From: Bacillota bacterium
GTDB lineage: Bacteria > Bacillota > Desulfitobacteriia > Desulfitobacteriales > JAJXUE01
Length of the DNA: 43,148 nt
Assembly (NCBI GenBank): GCA_021811155.1
Contig: JAJZPO010000017.1
Coordinates: 1 to 43,148 of the forward strand
Direction: 5' to 3'
The position numbers were made by a program, and so were the translations under genes. The notes under the pieces are model-generated. The model saw only the letters and a list, made by a program, of their open reading frames with translations. It ran no database searches and was not told the origin of the DNA. Position 1 is the first letter of the stretch; each line of letters opens with the position of its first letter. Shown here in pieces: positions 19,972-29,514 of this stretch.

Positions 19972-21162
19972 GTGAAAACTACCAAAAAGCTGGCCGGCTT
20001 GCCGCCTTACCTGTTTGCCCAGATTGACGCATCAGTAGCCAAGCTCAAGGCCTCGGGCCAGGAAATCCTCGCCCTCAGCAAGTCTGACCCCGATCACCCA
20101 GCCCCCCGTGATGTTGTACAGGAGCTGCAGACACAGGCTGCGCGTCCGGAAAACCACCATTACCCTGATTTTGACGGGCTGCCGGAGTTAAGGCAGGAGG
20201 CAGCCCGCTGGTACCGGCAAAGGTTTGGTGTTGAGTTGGATCCGGATACTCAGATTCTCCCCTTGTTGGGTTCCAAAGAAGGCATCGTTCACATCTGTGA
20301 AGCCTTTATTGACCCGGGTGATATTGTGCTTGCTCCCGACCCGGCTTTTCCTTCCTATAAGACTGGAGCGGTTTTAGCCGGAGGTCAGGTGCATTCCCTT
20401 CCCCTGCTGCCGGAAAAAAATTTTCTGCCCGATTTTTCCCTGCTCGACTCCGCCACTGCCCGCAAGGCTAAACTAATGTTCCTCAACTACCCCAACAATC
20501 CCACCGGCGCCGTGATCTCCCCTGGGTTCTTCTCCCAGGTGGTTGAATTCGCCACAGCCAACGATATTATGGTCTGCCATGATCACGCCTACAGCCAGAC
20601 CTCATTTAATGGCTACCGTTCTCCCAGTTTCCTGGCAGCCCCCGGCGCCATGAACATCGGAGTGGAATTCTTCACGTTTTCCAAGGCCTTCAACATGGCT
20701 GGCTGGAGGCTGGGTTTGGTTGCCGGCAACGCTGCGATGATTCACGGACTGAAAATCGTTGAAACCCACGTCAACGCCGGGGTTTTCTACCCCGTTCAGT
20801 ACGCCGGCGCCAAGGCCCTGTCCATGGGGCCGGATCACCCCTTTTTTGAGGAGATGAACGCCAACTACCTGCGCCGCCTCAGTAAGGTCGTAGAATTCTT
20901 TAACGCCCGGGGCTGGAGGCTTCAGGTCCCCGAGGCAACGGTTTACGCCTGGGTGCCCTGCCCGGCAGGATATTCATCTGTCGCCTTCACCAAACTCCTC
21001 CTGGATGAAGCAGGCGTGGCTGTATCTCCCGGCACCGGATTCGGCGATGCGGGAGAGGGATATGTGCGAATCTGCGTCACATATCCTGATGCTGTACTGG
21101 ACAAGGCCCTGAAGAGGATTGGCCGCTGCCTGGACAAGCACAGCCTCAGACCTTCCTCCTGA
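19972..21162 (+). CDS. Class I/II PLP aminotransferase (LL-diaminopimelate aminotransferase-like)
   Basis: NYPNNPTGAVIS, TFSKAFNMAGWRLGLVAGN; GTG start after GGAGGG. Confidence 0.88.
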   Translation: MKTTKKLAGLPPYLFAQIDASVAKLKASGQEILALSKSDPDHPAPRDVVQELQTQAARPENHHYPDFDGLPELRQEAARWYRQRFGVELDPDTQILPLLGSKEGIVHICEAFIDPGDIVLAPDPAFPSYKTGAVLAGGQVHSLPLLPEKNFLPDFSLLDSATARKAKLMFLNYPNNPTGAVISPGFFSQVVEFATANDIMVCHDHAYSQTSFNGYRSPSFLAAPGAMNIGVEFFTFSKAFNMAGWRLGLVAGNAAMIHGLKIVETHVNAGVFYPVQYAGAKALSMGPDHPFFEEMNANYLRRLSKVVEFFNARGWRLQVPEATVYAWVPCPAGYSSVAFTKLLLDEAGVAVSPGTGFGDAGEGYVRICVTYPDAVLDKALKRIGRCLDKHSLRPSS

Positions 21163-21201
21163 ATGAGTCACCCGGGGATTCGCCGACTCATTTTAGCTCT
21201 T

Positions 21202-22623
21202 TTAGTACTCTTTATCCTGTTGCGCCCAGGTGTGAAATACGCGGGCTATGGCCTGGCTGTCACCGGGGAGCAGGGTACGTACATCGAGCAGCAGCCTGTC
21301 CTTCTGGACGCGGGCCAGCACCGGAGTCTCTGCCTGGCGCAGGAATTCTTCCAGCTCGGACACTGTACCCAGGCCGGGTTTAACGCTGACCAGGTATGCA
21401 GGCAAATTCGCCGTTGGCAAGGACCCTCCGCCGGCCAGGGAATATCCCTGTTCCACGTCAGCCAGGATTTTTGTGCCTGCGGCCAACCGTATTGAGGCGG
21501 CCAATGCATCGGCCCGGGCTGACAGCTCGTTGGCTGACAGTGAAAGCAAAGCCAGAGTTGGAATCTCTTGCTCCCGTTTTTCCAGGTACAGCCTCAGGGT
21601 TGCCTCCAAGGCGGCAAGGGTAAGTTTGTCAATCCTTAAGGCTCTTGTTAGCTGGTCCTTTTTCAAGCGGTCAATGTAACTGCGCTTGCCCACGATTATG
21701 CCTGCCTGAGGCCCTCCCAGGAGCTTGTCTCCGCTGAACGCAACGACATCAACCCCGCTTTTAATTGCTTCGGGAACTGTGGGCTCGTAGGGGATACCCC
21801 ATTGACTAAGGTCAACCAGCGTCCCGCTGCCCAAATCCTCCACTACCGGAATGCCCAGTGAACTGCCCAGTTCAACCAATTCGCCTGACCCAACTTGCTC
21901 GGTAAAACCAACCACCCTGAAGTTGCTGGTATGTACTTTTAAGAGGACTGCAGTGTTGTCCGTAATAGCAGATGCATAATCCTTAAGCCTGGTTTTGTTG
22001 GTGGTGCCTACCTCAATCAGGTTAGCGCCCCCGGCTTTAAGGACTTCCGGAATCCTGAAAGCGCCCCCCACCTCCACCAGTTCACCCCTGGAGACGATGA
22101 CTTCTCGTCCGGAAGCCAGTGCCCGCATCACCAAGAGCACCGCCGCTGCGTTATTGTTAACGACCATGCCGGCTTCTGCCCCGGTAAGTTTGCATAGGAG
22201 GTCTTCCACATGGGAATAGCGGGAACCCCTTTCACCGCTGCCCAAATCCAGTTCAAGGTTGGAGTACCCTTGAGCGATGCCGGAGACGAAATCCACCACT
22301 TCCCCGGCCAGGACTGAGCGCCCGCAGTTGGTATGCAGGACTACCCCGGTGGCGTTGATGACCCGGCGGAGGTGGTATGCGTGCTCACGGGTTGCTTTTT
22401 CCCGCACCTGTGCTGCCAAGAAGTCAACTTCCAGGGGGCGGGACAGAAATTCAATGTCACCGGACTCCAGAATTTGCTGCCGCACGGAAGCCAGCACCTC
22501 CTGGACTGCCTCAGTTACCCTTAGATGAGGAATCTCCTCCTGGAGCGCAGCAATCCCGGGGTGGAAAAGCACCTCATTCACCGGCGGGATTTCCCGCAGC
22601 CTTGCCTTGCGTAAATCTTCCAA
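21202..22623 (-). CDS. selA: L-seryl-tRNA(Sec) selenium transferase
   Basis: INATGVVLHTNCGRSVL, NNNAAAVLLVMRAL, VAFSGDKLLGGPQAGIIVG. Confidence 0.96.
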   Translation of the reverse strand: MEDLRKARLREIPPVNEVLFHPGIAALQEEIPHLRVTEAVQEVLASVRQQILESGDIEFLSRPLEVDFLAAQVREKATREHAYHLRRVINATGVVLHTNCGRSVLAGEVVDFVSGIAQGYSNLELDLGSGERGSRYSHVEDLLCKLTGAEAGMVVNNNAAAVLLVMRALASGREVIVSRGELVEVGGAFRIPEVLKAGGANLIEVGTTNKTRLKDYASAITDNTAVLLKVHTSNFRVVGFTEQVGSGELVELGSSLGIPVVEDLGSGTLVDLSQWGIPYEPTVPEAIKSGVDVVAFSGDKLLGGPQAGIIVGKRSYIDRLKKDQLTRALRIDKLTLAALEATLRLYLEKREQEIPTLALLSLSANELSARADALAASIRLAAGTKILADVEQGYSLAGGGSLPTANLPAYLVSVKPGLGTVSELEEFLRQAETPVLARVQKDRLLLDVRTLLPGDSQAIARVFHTWAQQDKEY

Positions 22624-22648
22624 ATCAGCGAATACCTCCTAAAGCAAA

Positions 22649-22668
22649 GAGCAGGGGCAACCCTGCTC
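22649..22668 (-). terminator. Hairpin between divIVA-like gene and selA
   Basis: GAGCAGGG-GCAA-CCCTGCTC, minus strand followed by TTTGCTTT. Confidence 0.55.
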
Positions 22669-22695
22669 TAACTTTGTCCTGCTTATAAACACTGC

Positions 22696-23274
22696 TTACC
22701 CGGGAACAGAGCCAGAGCTCTCGCCGTTGTCAGCAGGCTCCGCGCCGTCGCCTGCCGCACCTTCCAGTTCATGCAAAAAGCCTCTTAGAGCCTGAATCAA
22801 CGCCTGTTTGGTTTGTTCCACTTTCTGGCCAACCTCCGCCTGCCTGGTGGTTTCACTGGCAACCCGTTCCTGCACCCGCAGTATAATTTCTTCAGCCCTA
22901 TGGTTTGCCTCCTCTTCGATTTGCCGTGCCTTTTCCGCCGCACCGGCAAGGAATTGAGCAATCTCGGTGTTAATATTCTCCAAACGCTCTCTGGACTCGG
23001 CCAGGGACCTGTTTACCTCTTCCTGGGCGCCGTTAATAATTTCGTCCGCCTTTTGTTGGGCAGCCACCAAGGCTTTGTTCAAGGAACTCTCCAAGGCCTG
23101 GAAGTACTCCAATTGCTTCTTGAGTTTTTCCGTCTCCTCTTTGGCTGCAAAGGATTCCCGCCGGACTTGTTCATAGGCGGTAGAAATTTGACTGACAAAC
23201 TCGTCCACTTCTTCGGTCTTATAGCCCCGCAGCACTTTTTGAAAATCCGGACTTAGGTTCATAGGCATAACCAT
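22696..23274 (-). CDS. DivIVA-domain protein
   Basis: MNLSPDFQKVLRGYKTEEVDEFVSQISTAYEQVRRE then coiled coil; start probably at or near 23274. Confidence 0.85.
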   Translation of the reverse strand: MVMPMNLSPDFQKVLRGYKTEEVDEFVSQISTAYEQVRRESFAAKEETEKLKKQLEYFQALESSLNKALVAAQQKADEIINGAQEEVNRSLAESRERLENINTEIAQFLAGAAEKARQIEEEANHRAEEIILRVQERVASETTRQAEVGQKVEQTKQALIQALRGFLHELEGAAGDGAEPADNGESSGSVPG

Positions 23275-23365
23275 TAAACCACACCTCAATGTCAATTAAA
23301 CTTTCCAATCACTCTTTTCCCTATGCACTTTCGACATTATTTAGAGAATTCCTTCACCAATGGAC

Positions 23366-23983
23366 TCAGCCAATCGCGTACTTTTTCTGATTAAGGTAAA
23401 AAAACGATATCACGACCACCAGCAGGGAAAGGACCACAGCTGAAGAGCCTGCCAGACTTAGCTGCCGCTCGTCAAAAAGCCACGGGTGCTGCCCCAAGCT
23501 ATAATCCACAAAATCATTTATTGCCAGCCATAAAATCATCATCCAAAGCTGTACTTTAGGGAACTTCAGGTGCCGCAGGAACAGGAAACCCTCCACCGCC
23601 ATGCCCAGGTGCGAAAAAGTAAGCATCCAGTTCTCAAACCCAAATCCCGCCGGATTGAGATAGCCATAATTAAGGTTGATTATCACCGCCCATAGGCCGT
23701 ATTTGATTACCCAGAGGTAAGCCAGAAGTTCCAGTAAAGAATTGCGCTTCTCCAGTAGAATCAGCAGCAGGGCCAGGGTAAACAGGCTGCTTGACAAAGG
23801 ACTGTCTGGCACAAAAGGCAGATAGTACCACTTGGTTTCAACCAGTTGATAGCGGTACCAGTAAAAACCATAAAGCGATCCCAGCAAGTTGATAATCAGC
23901 AGCATTACAAGAAACCGGCGCTGAAATGGGTTTGCCAGCAGACGAAGAAAACTTTTTAGCAATCTCACCGCTCCCAAAAACAA
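23366..23983 (-). CDS. DUF1405-type membrane protein (YpjA-like)
   Basis: Multi-TM; WYYLPFVPDSPLSSSLFTLALLL and LTFSHLGMAVEGFLF pattern. Confidence 0.75.
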   Translation of the reverse strand: MFLGAVRLLKSFLRLLANPFQRRFLVMLLIINLLGSLYGFYWYRYQLVETKWYYLPFVPDSPLSSSLFTLALLLILLEKRNSLLELLAYLWVIKYGLWAVIINLNYGYLNPAGFGFENWMLTFSHLGMAVEGFLFLRHLKFPKVQLWMMILWLAINDFVDYSLGQHPWLFDERQLSLAGSSAVVLSLLVVVISFFYLNQKKYAIG

Positions 23984-24194
23984 AATGACTCGGAGTATTC
24001 TCCAATCTTAAGTAAAATTGTTAATAATACCCAATCTATCATCCTTTTTTTGGTATTTCTTAAAGCAACTGTAAATAAAGTCTCTTAATTTTTAAAGTTT
24101 GCTTCCATGCTTCTTAGGATTTCGACAAGTAAGCTATTGTATGATGAGGTTGTCCTTCCCATCCGTAAGTTCTAAACTCAAGGAGCGTGGTAAG

Positions 24195-24365
24195 ATGAGA
24201 CGTTTCACAGCAAACCCCAACCGTAGGCCGGCGCACAAGCGCTTATTGGACCATCGGTGTATATTTTGCGAAAAGACAGAGTACGTGCAAGTTTTTAAGG
24301 GCAAATTTGTTTGCCGCCACTGTCTGCACCACATTCCCAACCTCTTTTTGCCCGTGAGTCAATAA
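24195..24365 (+). CDS. Small zinc-ribbon-like protein
   Basis: CIFCEKTEYVQVFKGKFVCRHC; RBS aaggag before ATG 24195; followed by strong terminator. Confidence 0.65.
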   Translation: MRRFTANPNRRPAHKRLLDHRCIFCEKTEYVQVFKGKFVCRHCLHHIPNLFLPVSQ

Positions 24366-24417
24366 TTGCCCCGCAGGTATTGTTCGATGCCTATATGCCA
24401 ACTTATATGCCAAATTG

Positions 24418-24450
24418 AAGGGTCTTCCCAGCCGGAAGACCCTTAAGTTT
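24418..24450 (+). terminator. Intrinsic terminator
   Basis: AAGGGTCTTCC-cagcc-GGAAGACCCTT then aagttttta. Confidence 0.88.
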
Positions 24451-24473
24451 TTATACTTGAGCCTGAGGGACTG

Positions 24474-25049
24474 CTAAAAATACTGTCTGATTGTTTCCAG
24501 CGCGGTCTCTAACTTGACAACCTTACCGTGTTCCTCCAGGTATATCTTGCTCAGATTAACCTTTTCACCATATTCTTTCAGGATCGCTTCGACCTTTTGC
24601 CTGGTCACTCCGGTCAATCCCCGTAGGGGCAATACCAGATAATACGCCGCATTACAGTGAAACAAACTCGTCCGCCCTGGTACGGTTTCCCCTAATTCCT
24701 TAACTAAACTTACCAGTTGGTCCAAGTCATCGAAGCGGAAAACCCATTCCCTGCTCTGGGGCCGGCGTTTTGGTTTGGTTTTGGCAACTTGGGGAATCTC
24801 TTCCGGGGAATCCTGTTTGACCACAGTGATGACAAATTCCTCGCTGGACATTATGGTCGCCTGAATCCAAAACGGTTGGTCCAACACAAACTCGACTTCT
24901 TCACCGGCTTTGGCGATCATCTCCCAGAATAGCTGCTCCGTTTTAGCCGAACGTTGAAACAGTTCTACCATGGAGATATCGCGTTCTGCCAACTCATTAA
25001 AGGAGAGAAAGATGCGCAGGGTGTTCTCGTTGATTTTCTGGACCCGCAT
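24474..25049 (-). CDS. MecA-like adaptor protein
   Basis: MRVQKINENTLRIFLSFNELAERDISMVEL...; start at 25049 after GGAGG. Confidence 0.65.
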   Translation of the reverse strand: MRVQKINENTLRIFLSFNELAERDISMVELFQRSAKTEQLFWEMIAKAGEEVEFVLDQPFWIQATIMSSEEFVITVVKQDSPEEIPQVAKTKPKRRPQSREWVFRFDDLDQLVSLVKELGETVPGRTSLFHCNAAYYLVLPLRGLTGVTRQKVEAILKEYGEKVNLSKIYLEEHGKVVKLETALETIRQYF

Positions 25050-25167
25050 GACCAACTCCTCCTTCATGCGTGAAATCCAAGACGGGGAGATATACTATAT
25101 CTTATTACCATAATTATAGCATATTTCCCCCTTGTTTAGACAATTTTGCAACGGCCTCGATGCTATA

Positions 25168-26274
25168 CTACCCCACTTTTATCAGGTTATAATCCCGGCT
25201 GCCCAAGCCAATTTGTTCTCCGTAGGCAAGCTGAACGGACCAATCTACTGACGGATGGATGACACGGAACTTGTCTTGCGATTCCACATCATCGCCCAAG
25301 CGGGAACCGGCATTGCCCCTGACCTGATTCACCATGTCGACGGCAGCCTGGTCGATGGCAATGGGGTCTTTTGATGCCAGAATACCTATATCCCCGACGA
25401 TCGGCAGGTCATTCCAGTTGCAGCAGTCGCAGTCCGGACTGACTTGCGTCACAAAAGTAATAAAGCCGGCCTTGTTCTCCTTGCCCCGCAGGACCCCTGC
25501 CGTATACTCTGCTATCTTCTCCTGGATAACATCAGCCGTGGTCTTCCAGTTGATTGCAATGGAACGGGAGGTACAGGTCACAGTGCACTCGCCGCAGCCA
25601 ATACATTTTTCCTGCGAAATCCTTGCTTTTTTGTTCACTACTTCAATGGCCAAGGCGGGACAATATTTGGTACAGCGGGAACAGCCTGTGCATTTCTCCT
25701 GATCCACCTCTGGCAGGATATCGGAGTGCTGCATTTGTTTACCGGCCCTGCTGCCAAGCCCCATACCCAGATTTTTCAATGTACCGCCAAAACCTGTAGC
25801 TTCATGCCCCTTGAAATGTGTAACTGCAATAATGGCATCGGCGTTCACTGCCGCGCTGCCAATTTTTACCTCTGTAAAATGCTTTAGGTTTACAGGCACA
25901 TTAACATAGTCTTTGCCATTGAGGCCGTCAGCAATAATTAACGGCGCGCCTGCCACTGCAAAGTCAAAGCCGTTTTCAACGGCTGTTTCCAGATGGTCCA
26001 CAGCATTGGAACGTGAGCCCACGTACAAAGTATTGGCGTCCGTCAAAAATGGCTTTGCACCGTATTCCTTTAATTTATTCACAATCCGCCTTATGTATTG
26101 CGGACGGATATAGGCCAGGTTGCCCCTCTCCCCAAAGTGCAGCTTTACAGCGGTCAAGTCGTTTGCCTCAATCAATCCCTTAAAGCCGGCCCGGTCAAGC
26201 AGGCGCTCCAACTTGGTCAAGAGTCCCGAACCGCCCTTTGCTCGCATATCCATAAAAAAAACATCTGATCCCAT
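25168..26274 (-). CDS. DUF362 domain protein with two 4Fe-4S clusters
   Basis: TAVKLHFGERGNLAYIRPQYIR..., CTGCSRCTKYCP and CIGCGECTVTC; likely start MGSDVFFMD at 26274. Confidence 0.88.
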   Translation of the reverse strand: MGSDVFFMDMRAKGGSGLLTKLERLLDRAGFKGLIEANDLTAVKLHFGERGNLAYIRPQYIRRIVNKLKEYGAKPFLTDANTLYVGSRSNAVDHLETAVENGFDFAVAGAPLIIADGLNGKDYVNVPVNLKHFTEVKIGSAAVNADAIIAVTHFKGHEATGFGGTLKNLGMGLGSRAGKQMQHSDILPEVDQEKCTGCSRCTKYCPALAIEVVNKKARISQEKCIGCGECTVTCTSRSIAINWKTTADVIQEKIAEYTAGVLRGKENKAGFITFVTQVSPDCDCCNWNDLPIVGDIGILASKDPIAIDQAAVDMVNQVRGNAGSRLGDDVESQDKFRVIHPSVDWSVQLAYGEQIGLGSRDYNLIKVG

Positions 26275-26366
26275 AATGTCACCCTTTCCAGTCTCCCGAT
26301 TATCGTCTTTTACTAATGTACAACCTTTTCGGTTGAGTGTAAAGTTTGCCAACATCTTTCGAACAT

Positions 26367-26565
26367 CAAGAAACGCGCGCTTCGTTTATCCTCAGCGCGC
26401 GCGTTTCCCTGCCGAGGCTGAGACATGCATGTTTAGTCTCAGCCTCTCTAGGACTATGACCGCGCTAGCCCCGACCTTCCTTTTGGGTTTGCGCGGTCCG
26501 TCGCAGCACCCCGTGTTCGATATACTCGGCTAAAGTTGCCGAGTATATACTTTCCTGAGGTATGT
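26367..26565. repeat. Four-hairpin structured intergenic element, copy 1
   Basis: Hairpins: 26370-26380/26397-26407 (GAAACGCGCGC/GCGCGCGTTTC), 26414-26424/26436-26446 (GAGGCTGAGAC/GTCTCAGCCTC), 26458-26465/26491-26498 (GACCGCGC/GCGCGGTC), 26520-26530/26538-26548 (ATATACTCGGC/GCCGAGTATAT). Confidence 0.93.
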
Positions 26566-26567
26566 TA

Positions 26568-26592
26568 AAGCCCCGCCAGAGGCGGGGCTTTT
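26568..26592. terminator. Intrinsic terminator-like hairpin
   Basis: AAGCCCCGCC-aga-GGCGGGGCTT followed by TT. Confidence 0.75.
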
Positions 26593-26642
26593 CAGTCCTT
26601 GCTTAAAGGTTTGGTAACGTTTGGGGCTGCAGGCGTTTGCAA

Positions 26643-27779
26643 TCAGTCATCCTGATCGCCGCCATCCTGCCTGCCATGTTGCATTTTGTCCTTCCCGTCT
26701 CCATCCCCATTTCCACTGGACCAGGAGCCGGTTTCCGCGGATACGGTCCCTCGAGCCTGAATGGTGCTGTCACCGGGTACAAAAACTTTGAAGGAGTTGT
26801 TCTTTTCTCGATTCTTTTCTTGATTCTTTCCTTGATCCTTTTCACGATTTTTTTCGGAGTTTCTTGCTGCATTCTCTTCAGCTTTTTTCCCGGCCTCTTG
26901 CTGCACCGCAGGGCTTTGCGCATCCATTTCGTCATTATTTCCGGCATTGGCCGCTTCATTCAGGCCCGAATTCGCAGTTTTCCCGTGCTCTTCGTCCCCG
27001 TCTTGTTTGTCCTTTTTGTCCTTATGTTCCGGTTTAGAACCATCAGCCCATAATTGTAATCCCATGCTGTTGATCACCGCCTTCAGGTGGTGGTCTTCAT
27101 TATACACAGCCAGGCTTACCGTCCTGCCGTCCGTGGTCACATAAATCGCTGCCTCATCATCTATCTGGCGCTTGATCACATTGATGAAGGCGTTCATCAG
27201 GCCTTTCCTGGCCTGTTCCGGAGCTTTGGCCAGTATCCGCAGCAACACCTGAGCCGCATGTCTTTGGCTGATGTCCAAGCCGTAAACTACAGCTACAATG
27301 CTGCGGTCTTTAAGTCCGTAAACCGCGCTGGTTACGGTATTATAAACCGCACCTGAGACCTTGCCGTCCCCGGTGGCGATAACGATTTGGACCTGGGCTT
27401 GCTGTACTGTATCCAAGTACGCCTGGGATGTTTGTACGGCCAGATCCTGTTTGCCGTCATCAGCCATTACCTGAGCTTCAGCCAGTCTTTCATTGGCGTC
27501 TTCCAGCAGTTCCTGGGCCTTCTTTTCGGGTGAGAAAGTGAAAAAGAGGATGATCTTTTCAAACAGCTTATCAAAAAAGTAGAATGGGCTGTCTGGCAGG
27601 ATTCCAGGGTCTGCGAGCTGTACACCTGCTGACCCTGCTGTATCCGCGGTCGTAACAGTTGACCCTGTCGTAACCGTGGACGTTGTCGTGGCGGCAGACG
27701 TTGTATTGTCCGCAAAAACCGGAACTGCAATGTTCATCAGCAAAATAAACACTGCCAAGAAACTGACGAGTTTTTTCAA
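26643..27779 (-). CDS. Secreted DUF5667-type protein with highly charged low-complexity C-terminus
   Basis: Signal peptide; GILPDSPFYFFDKLFEKIILFFTFSPEKKAQELLEDANERLAEA; C-terminal RNSEKNREKDQGKNQEKNREKNNS; TTG start after AGGAGG. Confidence 0.75.
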   Translation of the reverse strand: MKKLVSFLAVFILLMNIAVPVFADNTTSAATTTSTVTTGSTVTTADTAGSAGVQLADPGILPDSPFYFFDKLFEKIILFFTFSPEKKAQELLEDANERLAEAQVMADDGKQDLAVQTSQAYLDTVQQAQVQIVIATGDGKVSGAVYNTVTSAVYGLKDRSIVAVVYGLDISQRHAAQVLLRILAKAPEQARKGLMNAFINVIKRQIDDEAAIYVTTDGRTVSLAVYNEDHHLKAVINSMGLQLWADGSKPEHKDKKDKQDGDEEHGKTANSGLNEAANAGNNDEMDAQSPAVQQEAGKKAEENAARNSEKNREKDQGKNQEKNREKNNSFKVFVPGDSTIQARGTVSAETGSWSSGNGDGDGKDKMQHGRQDGGDQDD

Positions 27780-27885
27780 GTATCTTCCCCTCCTAAAATT
27801 TCTTGCTTTACACTGATAAATATACGTGCAAGCAAGAAACTTTTTGGGGGTGTCTCTAATTATTGATTTGTTATTATTCAGGTAG

Positions 27886-28192
27886 TCAGAATTCAGACTC
27901 CCATGCCGCTACGCTGCACCACTGAGGAATGCAACGGGACCAGGAAGCTTGAGGGTGAGTTTACTTTCCGCGCAGAGAAGCATTACGGAGGAGCCGTTAG
28001 CATACTCGGCAAGCGACCGAACGGGAGCACGAATGCTCGCGCCCGATTTAAGTCTACGTTTGCGGTAAGAGAGGGAGCGAGCCGAAAAGTATGCTCGGCG
28101 ACGGAGTCTGCTGAACGAAGCGGAAAGTAAACTCGACCCGAGCAGACCCGAAGCATCCATTCTGACTACTGACTCCTGACTACTGACTCCCC
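27886..28192. repeat. Heptamer-type repeat locus B containing a nested fold-back element
   Basis: Left gtcagaattcagactcccatgccgctacgctgcaccactgaggaatg, right ccattctgactactgactcctgactactgactcc. Confidence 0.75.
27957..28134. mobile_element. Fold-back / MITE-like element, 178 bp
   Basis: Perfect 15-bp terminal inverted repeats GAGTTTACTTTCCGC (27957-27971) / GCGGAAAGTAAACTC (28120-28134); inner arms GCATACTCGGC / GCCGAaaaGTATGC. Confidence 0.6.
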
Positions 28193-28197
28193 GGTGT

Positions 28198-28404
28198 TTA
28201 CCTAGAGTTTTGTTTTATTTCCTGAACCTGTTTTTCAACCTGATTCAAACTTTGCTCGATTTGGTTAAGCTGCTTATCAGCGGAGCCGCGGGCAGTCTTT
28301 TCACCAATCCAAAACGCGCCGGCAAACAGGCAAATGAGAAACAGCACAAACAAGGTGCGGCGAAAGGATGGGGAACGCAAACCAACCCAACGTTTTCTTG
28401 CCAT
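28198..28404 (-). CDS. Small membrane-anchored coiled-coil protein
   Basis: One TM helix (FVLFLICLFAGAFWIG), then QLNQIEQSLNQVEKQVQEIKQ. Confidence 0.55.
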   Translation of the reverse strand: MARKRWVGLRSPSFRRTLFVLFLICLFAGAFWIGEKTARGSADKQLNQIEQSLNQVEKQVQEIKQNSR

Positions 28405-28460
28405 GTGCCAGCCTCCTGCGACAGTCTCTTTACTTCGATTATACTATCGGGTTTACTTGC

Positions 28461-28672
28461 TGCAAACCGTTTCCAAGAAATGCGCGCTTCGTTTTTCCTC
28501 AGCGCGCGCATTTCCCTGCCGAGGCTGAGACACGCATGTTTTGTCTCAGCCTCTCTAGGACTAGGACCGCGCTAGCCCCGGCCCTTCTTTTGGGTTTGCG
28601 CGGTCCGTCGCAGCACCACGTGATAGATATACTCGGCTAAAGTTGCCGAGTATATACTTTCTTGAGGTATAA
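28461..28672. repeat. Four-hairpin structured intergenic element, copy 2
   Basis: 28477-28487/28504-28514 (GAAATGCGCGC/GCGCGCATTTC), 28521-28531/28543-28553 (GAGGCTGAGAC/GTCTCAGCCTC), GACCGCGC/GCGCGGTC, ATATACTCGGC/GCCGAGTATAT. Confidence 0.93.
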
Positions 28673-28745
28673 AAAAGATGGGGCCCGTCCGGGTTTTCCG
28701 GTCCAGGCCCCTTTTCAGCTTCAACTCATCTGAGCTTATCCAAGT

Positions 28746-29288
28746 TCACTTGTTTTCGCTGGCATTAGATTTCACACTGTAGTCCAGATTGGCTTCCGGA
28801 GCGGCCGCTTTGATCTTCCTGATAAACTTGAAGCCGTTGCCGGCATGACAGGGATTGCAGCCGTTATTCATCGTATCGGTATAGGCTTTGTCAAAGGCAG
28901 AAAAATCCCCGGCGGCAATAGCCTTCCTGAGGGCGGAATTATCCCCCAGGTTTGCCTTATAAAAGCTGTCCCACTGCGGGTAAAGGCCAGGTTTGCTGAC
29001 TTTGGTTACTTCCATGTAATCGCCCATGATATCCCCCATGTAGGCTGCCAGTGCCCAGTTGCCCCCTTTGGCGGCGAAATACATGTTGTCAAAACTGTCA
29101 GATACTCCGCGCATCGAGGGACCGAACTTGTAAAGCGCACCCTTTACGTCATCTACTGTCTTGGTGAGGTCGGCAGTAGCGGTGGTCCCAGTGGGAACGG
29201 GAGTCTGGGGAGCCTGCTGCGCACAGCCTGCCGCTAGAAAAGCCACTGCCAGAAGCAGCGCCGCAGCTCTAAAGATTTTGCCGGTCAT
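28746..29288 (-). CDS. Lipoprotein with single CxxCH haem-binding motif (cytochrome c-like)
   Basis: MTGKIFRAAALLLAVAFLAAGCAQQ lipobox, CNPCHAGNGF; RBS before ATG 29288. Confidence 0.75.
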   Translation of the reverse strand: MTGKIFRAAALLLAVAFLAAGCAQQAPQTPVPTGTTATADLTKTVDDVKGALYKFGPSMRGVSDSFDNMYFAAKGGNWALAAYMGDIMGDYMEVTKVSKPGLYPQWDSFYKANLGDNSALRKAIAAGDFSAFDKAYTDTMNNGCNPCHAGNGFKFIRKIKAAAPEANLDYSVKSNASENK

Positions 29289-29514
29289 TGGTAAGCCTCC
29301 CTTGAATTTTTTGCCTGTTGTTACCATATGTGGTAACGGCTGAAGTCTCGCTAGGCTTAGTTTCCCCAAATTCCAGAAAAATTTGTACCACAGTTATATT
29401 TTCGTCCCGCTTTTCCAGTGGCCGGACTGCCTAAGACCGCGGAATATTATTTTTCTCCTGTCGGAACAATAAGAAAGACTAACTGCGTTTGCAGCATTTT
29501 TCGGGAGGATAGGC

